A stretch of 37,967 nt of DNA from Saprospiraceae bacterium. Its GTDB lineage: Bacteria; Bacteroidota; Bacteroidia; Chitinophagales; Saprospiraceae. Positions 28,505-37,917 of this stretch are shown here, one piece after another. The DNA is taken from positions 1 through 37,967 of the forward strand of contig JAHDGW010000003.1 in assembly GCA_020631635.1 (NCBI GenBank), read 5' to 3'. A model generated the notes under the pieces. The model worked only from the letters and a program-made list of their open reading frames with translations. It was not told where the DNA came from and did no database searches. Made by a program: the position numbers and the translations under genes. The stretch's first letter is position 1; each line of letters opens with the position of its first letter.

Positions 28505-29538
28505 CGAGCAATTCTGATTGTGCTCGTTGCTTGGCCTTTATTTGTTTGTAATTGCACATAGTATATACCCGTTGCCCAGTTGGCAACATTGATACTTGTA
28601 TTCAGTTCTGTCAAATCTTGCTCTTGAATCAATTGACCCGAAGCATTTATGATATTTACTTTTGCAGCAATAGAAGTAAGATCGGCATCCAATGAAATAA
28701 ATAGCTGATCGGCAATCACTTTGGTATCAAAAGTAATATCTGTATTTTCGATTGTCGTGTTGCTTAACAAAATGGCTAAATTTTCAAAAACACCTAGGTT
28801 AAATACTCTATATTTTCCGCTAGAGTCCTTATTCCAAATTACGGCAAGTACTGACATATCTTCATAGCTTACCATGCCATCTTCTAGCTCGAGACTACCC
28901 GTAAATGAGTATTCAGATCCATTGTCTAATGTACCTTCTCCAATGCGCTCTCCAAAAGAATCTTCAAAAAACGAATGTGTCAATATATTTTTATGTTCGG
29001 CATCATTGCCTTGACTTTGTTGAAATGCAACGAGATCATTCTGTATCAGATACATCCCTAGATACATTTCTGTACTCAAATTTTCAAAAATCTTGACCGT
29101 TGCAGTAAAGTCAATAGACTCACCATCTACGATAGATCCTTCTAGCCCTACACCAGCAAATGCAGGAAAACCAGTCAAAAACTCCGCAGTCTCAAATACC
29201 TCATCGAGCTTAGCACTTACATTACCAGAACCTACATCAAGGTCATCTTCATTTAAGAAAAAAAGTGGTTGGCTAAATCCACCGAGATTATCCGTAAGAT
29301 CTTCACTTACTTGTGTCTTAAGACCTCCGCTATAATGAAGCGCTACTGGAAAGACTCTATTTTCAGCATTGGCTCTCTCTACTAGTCCATCCATCATATC
29401 CCAGCCATATTGACCACAAAAGCTACACCAGTCAGCTGAACGCTTACTTACGAGTACCCACTGATCATTGTTGATGTCTTGCGCATAATTAAGCGATGCA
29501 AGACTAGCTATCAAAAGTGTAAAAAGTATTTTTTTCAT
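28501..29538 (-). CDS. Thioredoxin-like/Omp28-like secreted protein with T9SS C-terminal sorting domain
   Basis: Signal peptide MKKILFTLLIASLASLNYAQ; SADWCSFCGQYGWDMM CxxC site; C-terminus VNIINASGQLIQEQDLTELNTSINVANWATGIYYVQLQTNKGQATSTIRIAR. Confidence 0.83.
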   Translation of the reverse strand: MKKILFTLLIASLASLNYAQDINNDQWVLVSKRSADWCSFCGQYGWDMMDGLVERANAENRVFPVALHYSGGLKTQVSEDLTDNLGGFSQPLFFLNEDDLDVGSGNVSAKLDEVFETAEFLTGFPAFAGVGLEGSIVDGESIDFTATVKIFENLSTEMYLGMYLIQNDLVAFQQSQGNDAEHKNILTHSFFEDSFGERIGEGTLDNGSEYSFTGSLELEDGMVSYEDMSVLAVIWNKDSSGKYRVFNLGVFENLAILLSNTTIENTDITFDTKVIADQLFISLDADLTSIAAKVNIINASGQLIQEQDLTELNTSINVANWATGIYYVQLQTNKGQATSTIRIAR

Positions 29539-29564
29539 GTCTAAAACGTATTTTCTATTTTATT

Positions 29565-30569
29565 TTAAAAAGATCCTTCTGCCTCTTTATACAGTACTAC
29601 GGTCACGACCTGTCCTACGGCTTGTAATGTATTTTTGTCAATAATGTTTATGTCGTCTTCATGCGTATGGTGATAATGTCCGAAAGACTTTCCATCTTTC
29701 ATAGGTAAGTTTATGATATCCACCATCGGAAATTTTCTATATTTCATCACATAATAATGATCATCTGTGATGCCACCTACAGGTGTTTTTTTGAAATAAG
29801 CGCCCTTTCCTATTCGATGAGCCCAATCCCAAATCTTGGCTTGAGTTCCTTTGGCATTTTGGTAGCTTATCCCTTCATAAGGAAACTGCGCATCCTTGGC
29901 TCCGACCATGTCCAGTAAGATTCCAAACTTTGCTTTATAGTTTTTTACATGAGGGTTTTTACCCCAATATTGAGAACCTAAACACCAAGTATCAGAATCA
30001 GAATCACTATTAGAAGTCACTCCATTATCTTCTGCATCAAAAAGTACGATATCTACTCCTAGATCGATCGGATTCTCTTTGAGTAGTCTCGCAATCTCAA
30101 GTAATACTCCTACTCCACTACCACCATCATCGGCACCCATGATCGGATCATCTTGCTTAGATTCGTCAGGATCTTTTTCTGCTATCAGTCTAGAATCCCA
30201 ATGAGCCGCTAACATAATTCTGCTATTCAACTTAGGCTTAAACGATGCAATTATATTATAAGACTCTTGATCTTCCAAACCCAGAAAACTTGCTTTGAAC
30301 TCTTGCACTTCTACATCATCAGCGTATTGTTTTAACTCAGAAACCAACCAGTCTTTGCAAGCCTTGTGCTCATCTGTACCGGGTATACGATGACCGAATG
30401 CTAGTTGTTTTTCTACATTACTATATGCATTATCAGCATTGAATGCCGGCACCTTTACTTTGGCTTTAGGTGCAGTAGTTTTGGGTGTAGATTTATCATC
30501 AGATCCACAGCCCATCCATAGAGAAGCAGATAAAAACAAGCACAATAACAATCGAGTATTGAAATTCAT
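29565..30569 (-). CDS. M28-family peptidase / glutaminyl-peptide cyclotransferase-like lipoprotein
   Basis: LCLFLSASLWMGCGSDD signal; QLAFGHRIPGTDEHKACKDWLVSELKQ; IMLAAHWDSR; GADDGGSGVGVLLEIARLL; VLFDAEDNG; PVGGITDDHYYVMKYRKFPMVDIIN. Confidence 0.88.
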   Translation of the reverse strand: MNFNTRLLLCLFLSASLWMGCGSDDKSTPKTTAPKAKVKVPAFNADNAYSNVEKQLAFGHRIPGTDEHKACKDWLVSELKQYADDVEVQEFKASFLGLEDQESYNIIASFKPKLNSRIMLAAHWDSRLIAEKDPDESKQDDPIMGADDGGSGVGVLLEIARLLKENPIDLGVDIVLFDAEDNGVTSNSDSDSDTWCLGSQYWGKNPHVKNYKAKFGILLDMVGAKDAQFPYEGISYQNAKGTQAKIWDWAHRIGKGAYFKKTPVGGITDDHYYVMKYRKFPMVDIINLPMKDGKSFGHYHHTHEDDINIIDKNTLQAVGQVVTVVLYKEAEGSF

Positions 30570-30589
30570 AAACTCTCTCTATTTTAAAA

Positions 30590-32083
30590 TTAATGAATGG
30601 ACCAATCGGTTCCATCTTTTCCGTCTTTTAATGTAATCTCTAGCTCTGATAAAGTATCTCGAATTTTATCTGCCACTGCCCAGTTTTTGTTGGCACGAGC
30701 ATCTGCCCTAAGATCTATGATGAGCCTCATAGCACCGTCTAAGTGATTATGATCATCATCATGATGTGCTTCATCTTTTAGACCAAAAATATCGAATATA
30801 AAACTCTGAAATGCCTTTTTTAGTCGATCTAAAGTTGCACTTCCGAGGTCACTGATTTTTAATTGTCCGCCCTTGAGTTTGTTGACCATACTAGTCAATT
30901 CAAAAAATCGTGACAAGGCTTTAGGAGTATTGAAGTCATCATTCATGTCAGCATGAGCTTGATCGATTAGCGCATTCACCTCTTGATCCAAGCTTCCTTC
31001 ATCAGTATTATTGGTATTCAACTCTTGTAGAGAATAATAAGCGTCCATCAATTTATAGTAGCCTTTCTCCGCAGCTTGAAGGGCATCATCCGTGATATCC
31101 ATCGTAGATCGATAATGTGCCATCAACATAAAAAATCGGATCACCATAGGGCTGTAGCCCTTAGATACATGCTTGCTTGATCCTGTAAAAAGCTGCTCTG
31201 GAGTGATAGAGTTATCTTCACTTTTGGACATCTTTCGACCATTCATCAATAGCATATTGGTATGCAACCAGTATCTCGCTGGGGCACATCCGCAGGCACC
31301 TTCGTTTTGTGCAATTTCATTTTCGTGATGAGGAAATTTGAGATCATTCCCACCACCGTGTATATCAAAGTTACTCCCTAGGTATTTAGTACTCATAGCA
31401 GAGCACTCTAAGTGCCACCCTGGAAAACCAACCGACCAGGGACTCTCCCACTTCATGAGGTGCTCGGGAGCAGCCTTCATCCATATTGCAAAATCAGAAG
31501 CATTACGTTTTTCACTTTGATTCTTAAGTACTCGTGTCTCTTCTAGCAGCTCATCCATGACTCTACCTGATAGCTTACCATATGAGCCTTTATCCTCATT
31601 AAACTTTACCGTATCAAAGTATACAGATCCATTAGATTCGTATCCGTATCCGTTTTTGATAATATCTTGCACCATTTCTATTTGCTCTAGGATATGACCT
31701 GTAGCACGTGGTTCGATACTTGGTCTCTTGACATTGAATACATCCATCATGTCATGGAAACCATTCATATATTTTTGTACGACTTCCATAGGCTCTAAGC
31801 GCTCCTGTTTTGCCTTTACCACAATCTTATCTTCTCCATCTTCGCTATCACCAGTCAGGTGGCCTACATCCGTGATATTTCGTACATATCGTACCTTATA
31901 ACCTAGGAATAATAAGTATCTATAAATGATATCAAAGCTCACGAAAGTACGACAGTTACCTAAGTGGACATCGCTATAGACCGTGGGACCACAGACATAC
32001 ATACCTACGTACCCTTCCTCTTTGGGTACGAAATGATCTTTATCTCGAGAGATGCTATTGTATACGTACAATGGATTATTCAT
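30590..32083 (-). CDS. cysS: Cysteinyl-tRNA synthetase
   Basis: YVCGPTVYSDVHLGNCRTFVSFDIIYRYL; GWHLECSAMS; DIHGGGNDLKFPHHENEIAQ; KMSKSEDNSIT. Confidence 0.98.
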   Translation of the reverse strand: MNNPLYVYNSISRDKDHFVPKEEGYVGMYVCGPTVYSDVHLGNCRTFVSFDIIYRYLLFLGYKVRYVRNITDVGHLTGDSEDGEDKIVVKAKQERLEPMEVVQKYMNGFHDMMDVFNVKRPSIEPRATGHILEQIEMVQDIIKNGYGYESNGSVYFDTVKFNEDKGSYGKLSGRVMDELLEETRVLKNQSEKRNASDFAIWMKAAPEHLMKWESPWSVGFPGWHLECSAMSTKYLGSNFDIHGGGNDLKFPHHENEIAQNEGACGCAPARYWLHTNMLLMNGRKMSKSEDNSITPEQLFTGSSKHVSKGYSPMVIRFFMLMAHYRSTMDITDDALQAAEKGYYKLMDAYYSLQELNTNNTDEGSLDQEVNALIDQAHADMNDDFNTPKALSRFFELTSMVNKLKGGQLKISDLGSATLDRLKKAFQSFIFDIFGLKDEAHHDDDHNHLDGAMRLIIDLRADARANKNWAVADKIRDTLSELEITLKDGKDGTDWSIH

Positions 32084-32087
32084 CTTA

Positions 32088-32095
32088 CAAAAGTA
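32088..32095 (-). promoter_or_regulatory. -7 promoter element (TACTTTTG on minus strand) directly in front of the cysS ATG
   Basis: Minus strand reads TACTTTTG-TAAG-ATGAATAAT. Confidence 0.5.
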
Positions 32096-32204
32096 CGTGC
32101 TTTTTGGTGATAATTAGTGCTAGTTATAATTTTGAGAAATTTTTAATATTACTTTTCACAGCTTGAACTCTGACTATAAAAAGGATGGCTACAAAACGCA
32201 AGCA

Positions 32205-33248
32205 TTATCTCAATGAAGCGGTGCTCAGGACTGGATAATGATCACTCATGGTTGGTTTTACGACTTGATGATTCGTGATGTTAAAATCATCAGAATACAT
32301 CGTGTAGTCTATTCTCAAGAGAGGGATACTACCCGCAAAGGTAGTTCCTAAGCCCTTACCCCGTTTACGAAAGCTATCCTGCAATACATTATTGAGCTCT
32401 CGATATATAAAACTTTGTGGGTGGTCATTAAGATCAGTGCTCAATATCACTGGATAAGGACTCATATTGATATGATCAACTAACTTTTTTACCTGACTTG
32501 ATCGCTTTTGATTTTGATTTTTATACTTCGCTAATATCCATCGTATACTACTCCAAGTCTCTTGACTTTGTAGGTCAGCGGTAGCTGCTAGTTTTTCAGT
32601 CTCCTTTGTAATTTGATTGCTTTGCAAGTGAGCACTATATACTCGTATAGTATCTAAATGGGCAATGACATCAGCCCAGAGACAAGAGTTGGTTCTGGTA
32701 CCAAAATCTATCTGACCAGTAGCTATAATAGGAAATCTACTCAGTATGGAAGTCGCCCGATCTTTTATTCTATGTCGGTAATAATGTCCAAATACTCCAT
32801 GAAATACCTCCATACCAAAATCACTCGACTCTTGTAAACATAGGATATCTGGTTGTGGTACTATGCTCCTGAGGTGCTCTCTAAATGCGGTTACCTTTGT
32901 AGCCTTCTCTTCTTTATTTCGACTATAAGCACTTTTTGCATTATGGATATTGTATGTCAGGCAGTGTATATCCGTTATGGTTTTTTCTGCATCTTGAAAA
33001 TTGAATTGAAGTATTCCTCCTAGTTGAAATGATAGCAATAGCATACAAATAGCTGACATCCACATTCTCTTGCTTTTGATAAAAAACCAAGCTGCTAGAA
33101 ATAGAATATTGAGTATAACTAAATAGGGAAAACCCAAACCTAAGAATGCAATGGGCCAAAAATATTGTGGATCTATACTAGGTGATAAAAGTGAGAGTAA
33201 GCTCAGCACTACGATAAAAATATTACTATACCAGAGTATCTTCTTCAA
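32205..33248 (-). CDS. Endonuclease/exonuclease/phosphatase (EEP) family membrane-anchored protein
   Basis: N-terminal hydrophobic helices; LTYNIHNAK; PDILCLQESSDFG; VYSAHLQSNQ; PVILSTDLNDHPQSFIYREL; MSDHYPVLSTASLR. Confidence 0.92.
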   Translation of the reverse strand: MKKILWYSNIFIVVLSLLSLLSPSIDPQYFWPIAFLGLGFPYLVILNILFLAAWFFIKSKRMWMSAICMLLLSFQLGGILQFNFQDAEKTITDIHCLTYNIHNAKSAYSRNKEEKATKVTAFREHLRSIVPQPDILCLQESSDFGMEVFHGVFGHYYRHRIKDRATSILSRFPIIATGQIDFGTRTNSCLWADVIAHLDTIRVYSAHLQSNQITKETEKLAATADLQSQETWSSIRWILAKYKNQNQKRSSQVKKLVDHINMSPYPVILSTDLNDHPQSFIYRELNNVLQDSFRKRGKGLGTTFAGSIPLLRIDYTMYSDDFNITNHQVVKPTMSDHYPVLSTASLR

Positions 33249-33309
33249 TGTATATTATACAACGTTACTGAATGATAAAAGTAATATAAAAACTAGGAGC
33301 AATTCTCTA

Positions 33310-34215
33310 TCAGGAGTCTTTACTTGCACGATAGAGCACTTCCTTTTCTTCATCGGAGAGACTATCGTAACCTTTTTGCTTAATCTTATCAAGGATACGA
33401 TCTACATCTGCTTGTGTCTCTTGTGATCTCGATGGTTTTGTGGATTTTCTACGATCAGTATTACGTGATGCTACGGTCATTTTAGCTTTTGGCCTTTCTG
33501 GGGGACTAAATAGCGCTTGTACCCAATCCACAATAGTATTGATCCAAGCACCTATGTCACGACCACTGCGTAACTGGCTTACATACATATACCCGATAAA
33601 TGCACCACCTAGATGAGCAAATGCGCCACCCGAGTTACCTCCCGTAGTGCCCAAAAGATCTATAACGATTATGGCCAGCGCAATCCATTTTATTTTGACC
33701 ATACCAAGAAAGATCAACTGGATTGTATAATCAGGAGAAGTAACGGCTGCTCCTAGTACAATGGCACTTACTGCTGCACTAGCTCCTAATGCATGGGCGT
33801 CATTTACACCGTAAATCAATGAATAGGACAATGTAAAAATAACGGCACCCACTAACCCGCCGAGTATATATAAAGGCAATACCCGTCTATCTCCTAATAA
33901 GTCACCAAGTATACGTCCAAACCAGTATAGAACGATCATATTCCAAGCTAAATGCCATACCCCTTTATGCAAAAACATACTGGTAAATAATGTCCAAGGC
34001 TTAACAATCAATTCTTTCCAATAGCCTGAAGTAGACAACCACTCTTGGACTATCTGTGTATATATCCAAGAGTCTTTACTCATCGTAAAGTTGTACGTAA
34101 ATACTTTGAGCAAAACCAAAACAATAAAGATCACCACATTGATCATGATCAACTGAGTGATCATGGTGCCAGTTCGGAAATTGTCTTTAGCGTCTTGTAT
34201 GATGGATTGAAACAT
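33310..34215 (-). CDS. Rhomboid family intramembrane serine protease (with cytoplasmic C-terminal tail)
   Basis: FTSMFLHKGVWHLAWNMIVLYWFGRIL; ALGASAAVSAI (catalytic Ser); AFAHLGGAFIGY (catalytic His). Confidence 0.93.
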   Translation of the reverse strand: MFQSIIQDAKDNFRTGTMITQLIMINVVIFIVLVLLKVFTYNFTMSKDSWIYTQIVQEWLSTSGYWKELIVKPWTLFTSMFLHKGVWHLAWNMIVLYWFGRILGDLLGDRRVLPLYILGGLVGAVIFTLSYSLIYGVNDAHALGASAAVSAIVLGAAVTSPDYTIQLIFLGMVKIKWIALAIIVIDLLGTTGGNSGGAFAHLGGAFIGYMYVSQLRSGRDIGAWINTIVDWVQALFSPPERPKAKMTVASRNTDRRKSTKPSRSQETQADVDRILDKIKQKGYDSLSDEEKEVLYRASKDS

Positions 34216-34221
34216 AATATT

Positions 34222-34941
34222 CTATTTTACAAGTCCTCGTTTCCAATAATATATAAAAGCAAATCCAGCAATGGCACCACCGAGGTGGGCAAGATGGGCT
34301 ACATTGCCATCAAAATCCATCAAAACCCCTCCCGCTAAAGCTACGATAGCCAAATACTTACCTTTAATCGGGATCGGTGGGAATAGTAGCATAAGTCTTG
34401 CATTGGGGAATAATGCTCCAAACGCTGCCACCACGCCAAACAATGCCCCCGAGGCTCCTACCATGGGTATATTGAATACATAATTGAGACTAGCAAGCTG
34501 CTCATTTCTATAGTTCTGATTATTTCTCAGGACATCCGCTCCCTCTTGTGCAACCATATTGACTTGATCAATACCTATCGCATTGAGTATGCTGTAATAC
34601 TCATAATAGTTGTAAGCCTGATGTAAGATCAAGGCTAGTACTCCAGAGGCAAAGTATAGGATCAAAAACTTCTTCAACCCTAAGTATCGCTCTACCATAG
34701 GTCCTAGAAAGTATAAGCCTAGCATATTAAAAAATAGGTGACTTACATCAGCATGCATAAACATATGTGTAAGCAGCTGGAATGGCCTAAATGACTCTGA
34801 CAAAGGAAAATACATTGCTAGTAATGAACTGAGATACTCCGAAACTCCCTCAGACCCCATCGCTGCAGATGCGTATACTCCTATGAATATGATCGCATTG
34901 ATGATAATGATATGCTTTACAGCATCTGTGATTTGATTCAT
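34222..34941 (-). CDS. Second rhomboid family intramembrane serine protease
   Basis: THMFMHADVSHLFFNMLGLYFLGPMVE; MVGASGALFGVVAAFG; AHLAHLGGAIAGFAF. Confidence 0.93.
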   Translation of the reverse strand: MNQITDAVKHIIIINAIIFIGVYASAAMGSEGVSEYLSSLLAMYFPLSESFRPFQLLTHMFMHADVSHLFFNMLGLYFLGPMVERYLGLKKFLILYFASGVLALILHQAYNYYEYYSILNAIGIDQVNMVAQEGADVLRNNQNYRNEQLASLNYVFNIPMVGASGALFGVVAAFGALFPNARLMLLFPPIPIKGKYLAIVALAGGVLMDFDGNVAHLAHLGGAIAGFAFIYYWKRGLVK

Positions 34942-34954
34942 AATCCGAGGATAT

Positions 34955-36769
34955 TTATCCTATGAAACGTTTTTGAAGCTCATCAAGGTCCATCGTGATG
35001 AAACATTTTTTTCCAGTAGGATTTTTAAAAGGAACATTGCAGGCGAATAAAAGATCAATTAAGCTCTGCATTTCGAGTTCATTGAGTTTCTGACCTCGCT
35101 TGATACTAGAGGAATATGCCATAGATCTAGCTAAGTTTTCTTCAATACCGAGTTGCAATTCTATATTATCTACATATTGAGATATGAGCTGTTGTATCAG
35201 TTCTTTGGCATTGGTTATACTTTTTAGGCCCACTGGTATACCTTGTATCACGTAGCTATTACCTCCAAAATGCTTGATATCAAAACCCAACTGATTGACT
35301 CGATCTAAAATATTGGATAACACTTCTGCATGCTGCTGATCTAGCTCAATGGTCGTCGGAAATAACTCTTTCTGCACCAGTTGCTCTGCCGACTCTAGGG
35401 TCTCTAGATGATGCTCATACTGTATCCGCTCCGAGGCATACTGCTGATCAATGAGCAGAAAGCCTGATTTAATCTGACTCACGATATAGCTATTATGTAT
35501 TTGATAGGGTTTAGGTTTGACGGTCTCGGTCAGTGCTGGCATGGGGGAGTTATCCGTATTGACCTTACTCCCTAGACGTATCGTTCCATCTTCGGGTGCA
35601 ATACTGGGCCTTTCGTTTTTCATAGACTTATATACCTTTTCCCATCCCTCTGATGATGGTTTCTCTGGCATATGTACGTAGCCAGCCGCCGCTGGTCTGC
35701 TCGGAGTACTAGCTTGTCCAGTACTCATTCCGCTTTTATGAAAAAAAGTATCCTGACTGAAATCAAGCTGTGGAGTAAGGCTATATTGCCCGATCGCATG
35801 ACGAGTAGCTACCTTGAGGTAATTGTAGACCAACCGTTCATTTTCAAACTTAATCTCTTGCTTCGTCGGATGCACGTTAATATCTATACTAGAAGGGTCC
35901 ATCTCCAAAAACAAAACATACAGTGGATAATGATCTTTGGTAATCAGCTCCTCATATGCTGATCGTACAGCATGGTTGAGGTAAGGACTTTTGATATAAC
36001 GATTATTGACAAAAAAGAACTGATCACCTTTCGTCTTGCGAGCCGCCTCGGCCTTACCAATATATCCTGATATCTGTATAATATCAGTAGTCTCACTTAC
36101 TGGTACTAGCTTATCATTGTAGCTCTTGCCGAGTATCGCTATGATGCGCTGTCTAAGATTTCCCTTTTGCAGATGATAGATCTCATTACCATTATGATGC
36201 AACGAGAAGTATTTTTCTGGGTATGAAAGCGCTACACGGTGAAACTCATCTAAGATATGCTTAAACTCTACAGGGTCTGACTTCAAAAATTTACGTCGTG
36301 CAGGTACATTGTAAAATAGATTTTTTACCGAAAGGCTCGTGCCTGATGGCGTAGATATAAACTCCTGGTTTTTAACTTTAGATCCCTCAATGATGATGTG
36401 ACTTCCTAAATCTTGGTCTTGCGGCTTGGTACGGAGGTCGATCTGTGCAATCGCAGCTATAGATGCAAGTGCCTCTCCTCTAAATCCCATCGTCTGTAGT
36501 CGATTGAGGTCATCGGCACTAGCTATTTTGGATGTCGCATGCCGCTCAAATGCCATACGGGCATCCGTCTCCGACATCCCTTTGCCATTGTCAATAATCT
36601 GTACAAGTGTTTTACCGCTATCTTTGATGATGAGTTGTATCTCATCTGCCTCCGCATCGATTGCATTTTCGAGCAACTCCTTGACCATAGAGGCTGGTCG
36701 CTGTATGACCTCTCCTGCCGCGATCTGATTCGCTATACTATCTGGTAATAATCTTATAATATCTGCCAT
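34955..36769 (-). CDS. mutL: DNA mismatch repair protein MutL
   Basis: IIRLLPDSIANQIAAGEVIQRPASMVKELLENAIDAEADEI; IIDNGKGMSETDARMAFERHATSKI; GFRGEALASIAAIAQ; start MADIIRLL at 36769. Confidence 0.97.
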   Translation of the reverse strand: MADIIRLLPDSIANQIAAGEVIQRPASMVKELLENAIDAEADEIQLIIKDSGKTLVQIIDNGKGMSETDARMAFERHATSKIASADDLNRLQTMGFRGEALASIAAIAQIDLRTKPQDQDLGSHIIIEGSKVKNQEFISTPSGTSLSVKNLFYNVPARRKFLKSDPVEFKHILDEFHRVALSYPEKYFSLHHNGNEIYHLQKGNLRQRIIAILGKSYNDKLVPVSETTDIIQISGYIGKAEAARKTKGDQFFFVNNRYIKSPYLNHAVRSAYEELITKDHYPLYVLFLEMDPSSIDINVHPTKQEIKFENERLVYNYLKVATRHAIGQYSLTPQLDFSQDTFFHKSGMSTGQASTPSRPAAAGYVHMPEKPSSEGWEKVYKSMKNERPSIAPEDGTIRLGSKVNTDNSPMPALTETVKPKPYQIHNSYIVSQIKSGFLLIDQQYASERIQYEHHLETLESAEQLVQKELFPTTIELDQQHAEVLSNILDRVNQLGFDIKHFGGNSYVIQGIPVGLKSITNAKELIQQLISQYVDNIELQLGIEENLARSMAYSSSIKRGQKLNELEMQSLIDLLFACNVPFKNPTGKKCFITMDLDELQKRFIG

Positions 36770-36922
36770 CTCTCTCCTCTCAAGCTTAAGACGAAGATAC
36801 ATTACTATATCTAATTGATAAACACTAGCTCAACTGTTGATTTGCACGAGTTATCCACATACACATTAAAGATTTCGGTAAGGCTAATATGTGAAAAATA
36901 CCATTTATTGGGTATTGCCTTA

Positions 36923-36931
36923 GGGGGGGGG
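36923..36931. repeat. Poly-G (G9) homopolymer tract
   Basis: TTAGGGGGGGGGTAAAG in an otherwise AT-rich intergenic region. Confidence 0.9.
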
Positions 36932-37039
36932 TAAAGTGGTAACTTTAATTTGTTGTTAAAAACACCTTTATACATACGCTTTTTGGAGAAATTCCTGAAA
37001 CGCCATAAAGGGAGTAAGGGTAAATAATGTTATATAATT

Positions 37040-37917
37040 ATGAATAGGTTGGTTATTTTTCTTTTATTTCTTGCTCCAACTTTGTGGAGTCAAGATTATT
37101 TTATTTCTACCGATAACAAAAGTATATCGAGTTTGAACGAGTTAGAGTTAAAAACATATAAATCCATTCTTCAAAGCCCTTTTTATAGTGATTTATCCAT
37201 TGCTTCTGTAGGCAAAATTAAACAAGTCCAAATTGAAGGTTATATCAAAGTTGATATACCTAATGACGACTGTGATGAGCTTATATTCAAAGCTTCTGAG
37301 GTCAACTTTAATAATGATGGAGATTATACATGGGTAGGTAAATTAGAAAATAACAGTTCAAAGGAGGATTGCTTATGTAAACTCGGGAGCATTACTATTG
37401 TATCTTCCAAATCTGGAAAAATAGGGCATATACAAGTTGATGATAAGGTTTTTGAAATTCTGCCGTTGAGCGATTCCTCATATGTAATTGCAGATGTGGA
37501 TGAATCTAAATTCGACGCTCATGAATGTGCAGTAAAAGCTCGAAAACAAGTAAAGATATTTACAGCGATATAGCTTTAGAAACAAGAAGTTTAGGCAATT
37601 GCACTACAAGATGTCTTGTTCTTTTTACAGATAATACTGTAAACATGGAAGGCTCATTAATTGCAGTTGAAAATAGAATAAATCTAGCGATAGCTCAAAC
37701 AAATACGGCCTTACTCAATAGTAATGTAGACGATTGCGAATTGAGAATTGAACTGGCAGCCATCGAAAAACTAAATTTTACTGAATCATTTTCCATTTTT
37801 GATGATGTTACTCGACTAAGAGATAATACGACTATAAATGATATTGTTGAGAATTTACGCAATGTTCATGATGCAGATATAGTAGTTCTTTTAGCAGGTG
37901 AGAATTATTTTGTGTAG
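37040..37917 (+). pseudogene. Frameshifted and truncated secreted reprolysin-like metalloprotease (N-terminal part only)
   Basis: ORF 37040-37573 carries the signal peptide (MNRLVIFLLFLAPTLWSQ) and prodomain-like region; ORF 37525-37917 in another frame continues with CTTRCLVLFTDNTVNMEGSLIAVENRINLAIAQTNTALLNSNVDDCELRI...NVHDADIVVLLAGENYF, like the start of M12-type metalloprotease domains; stop before any HExxH. Confidence 0.6.

Noticed and set aside
36851-36859. Perfect DnaA box TTATCCACA upstream of mutL, possible origin element
   Set aside because: Single site; the same 9-mer also occurs inside a CDS near 6811-6819. No cluster, no dnaA/dnaN nearby.
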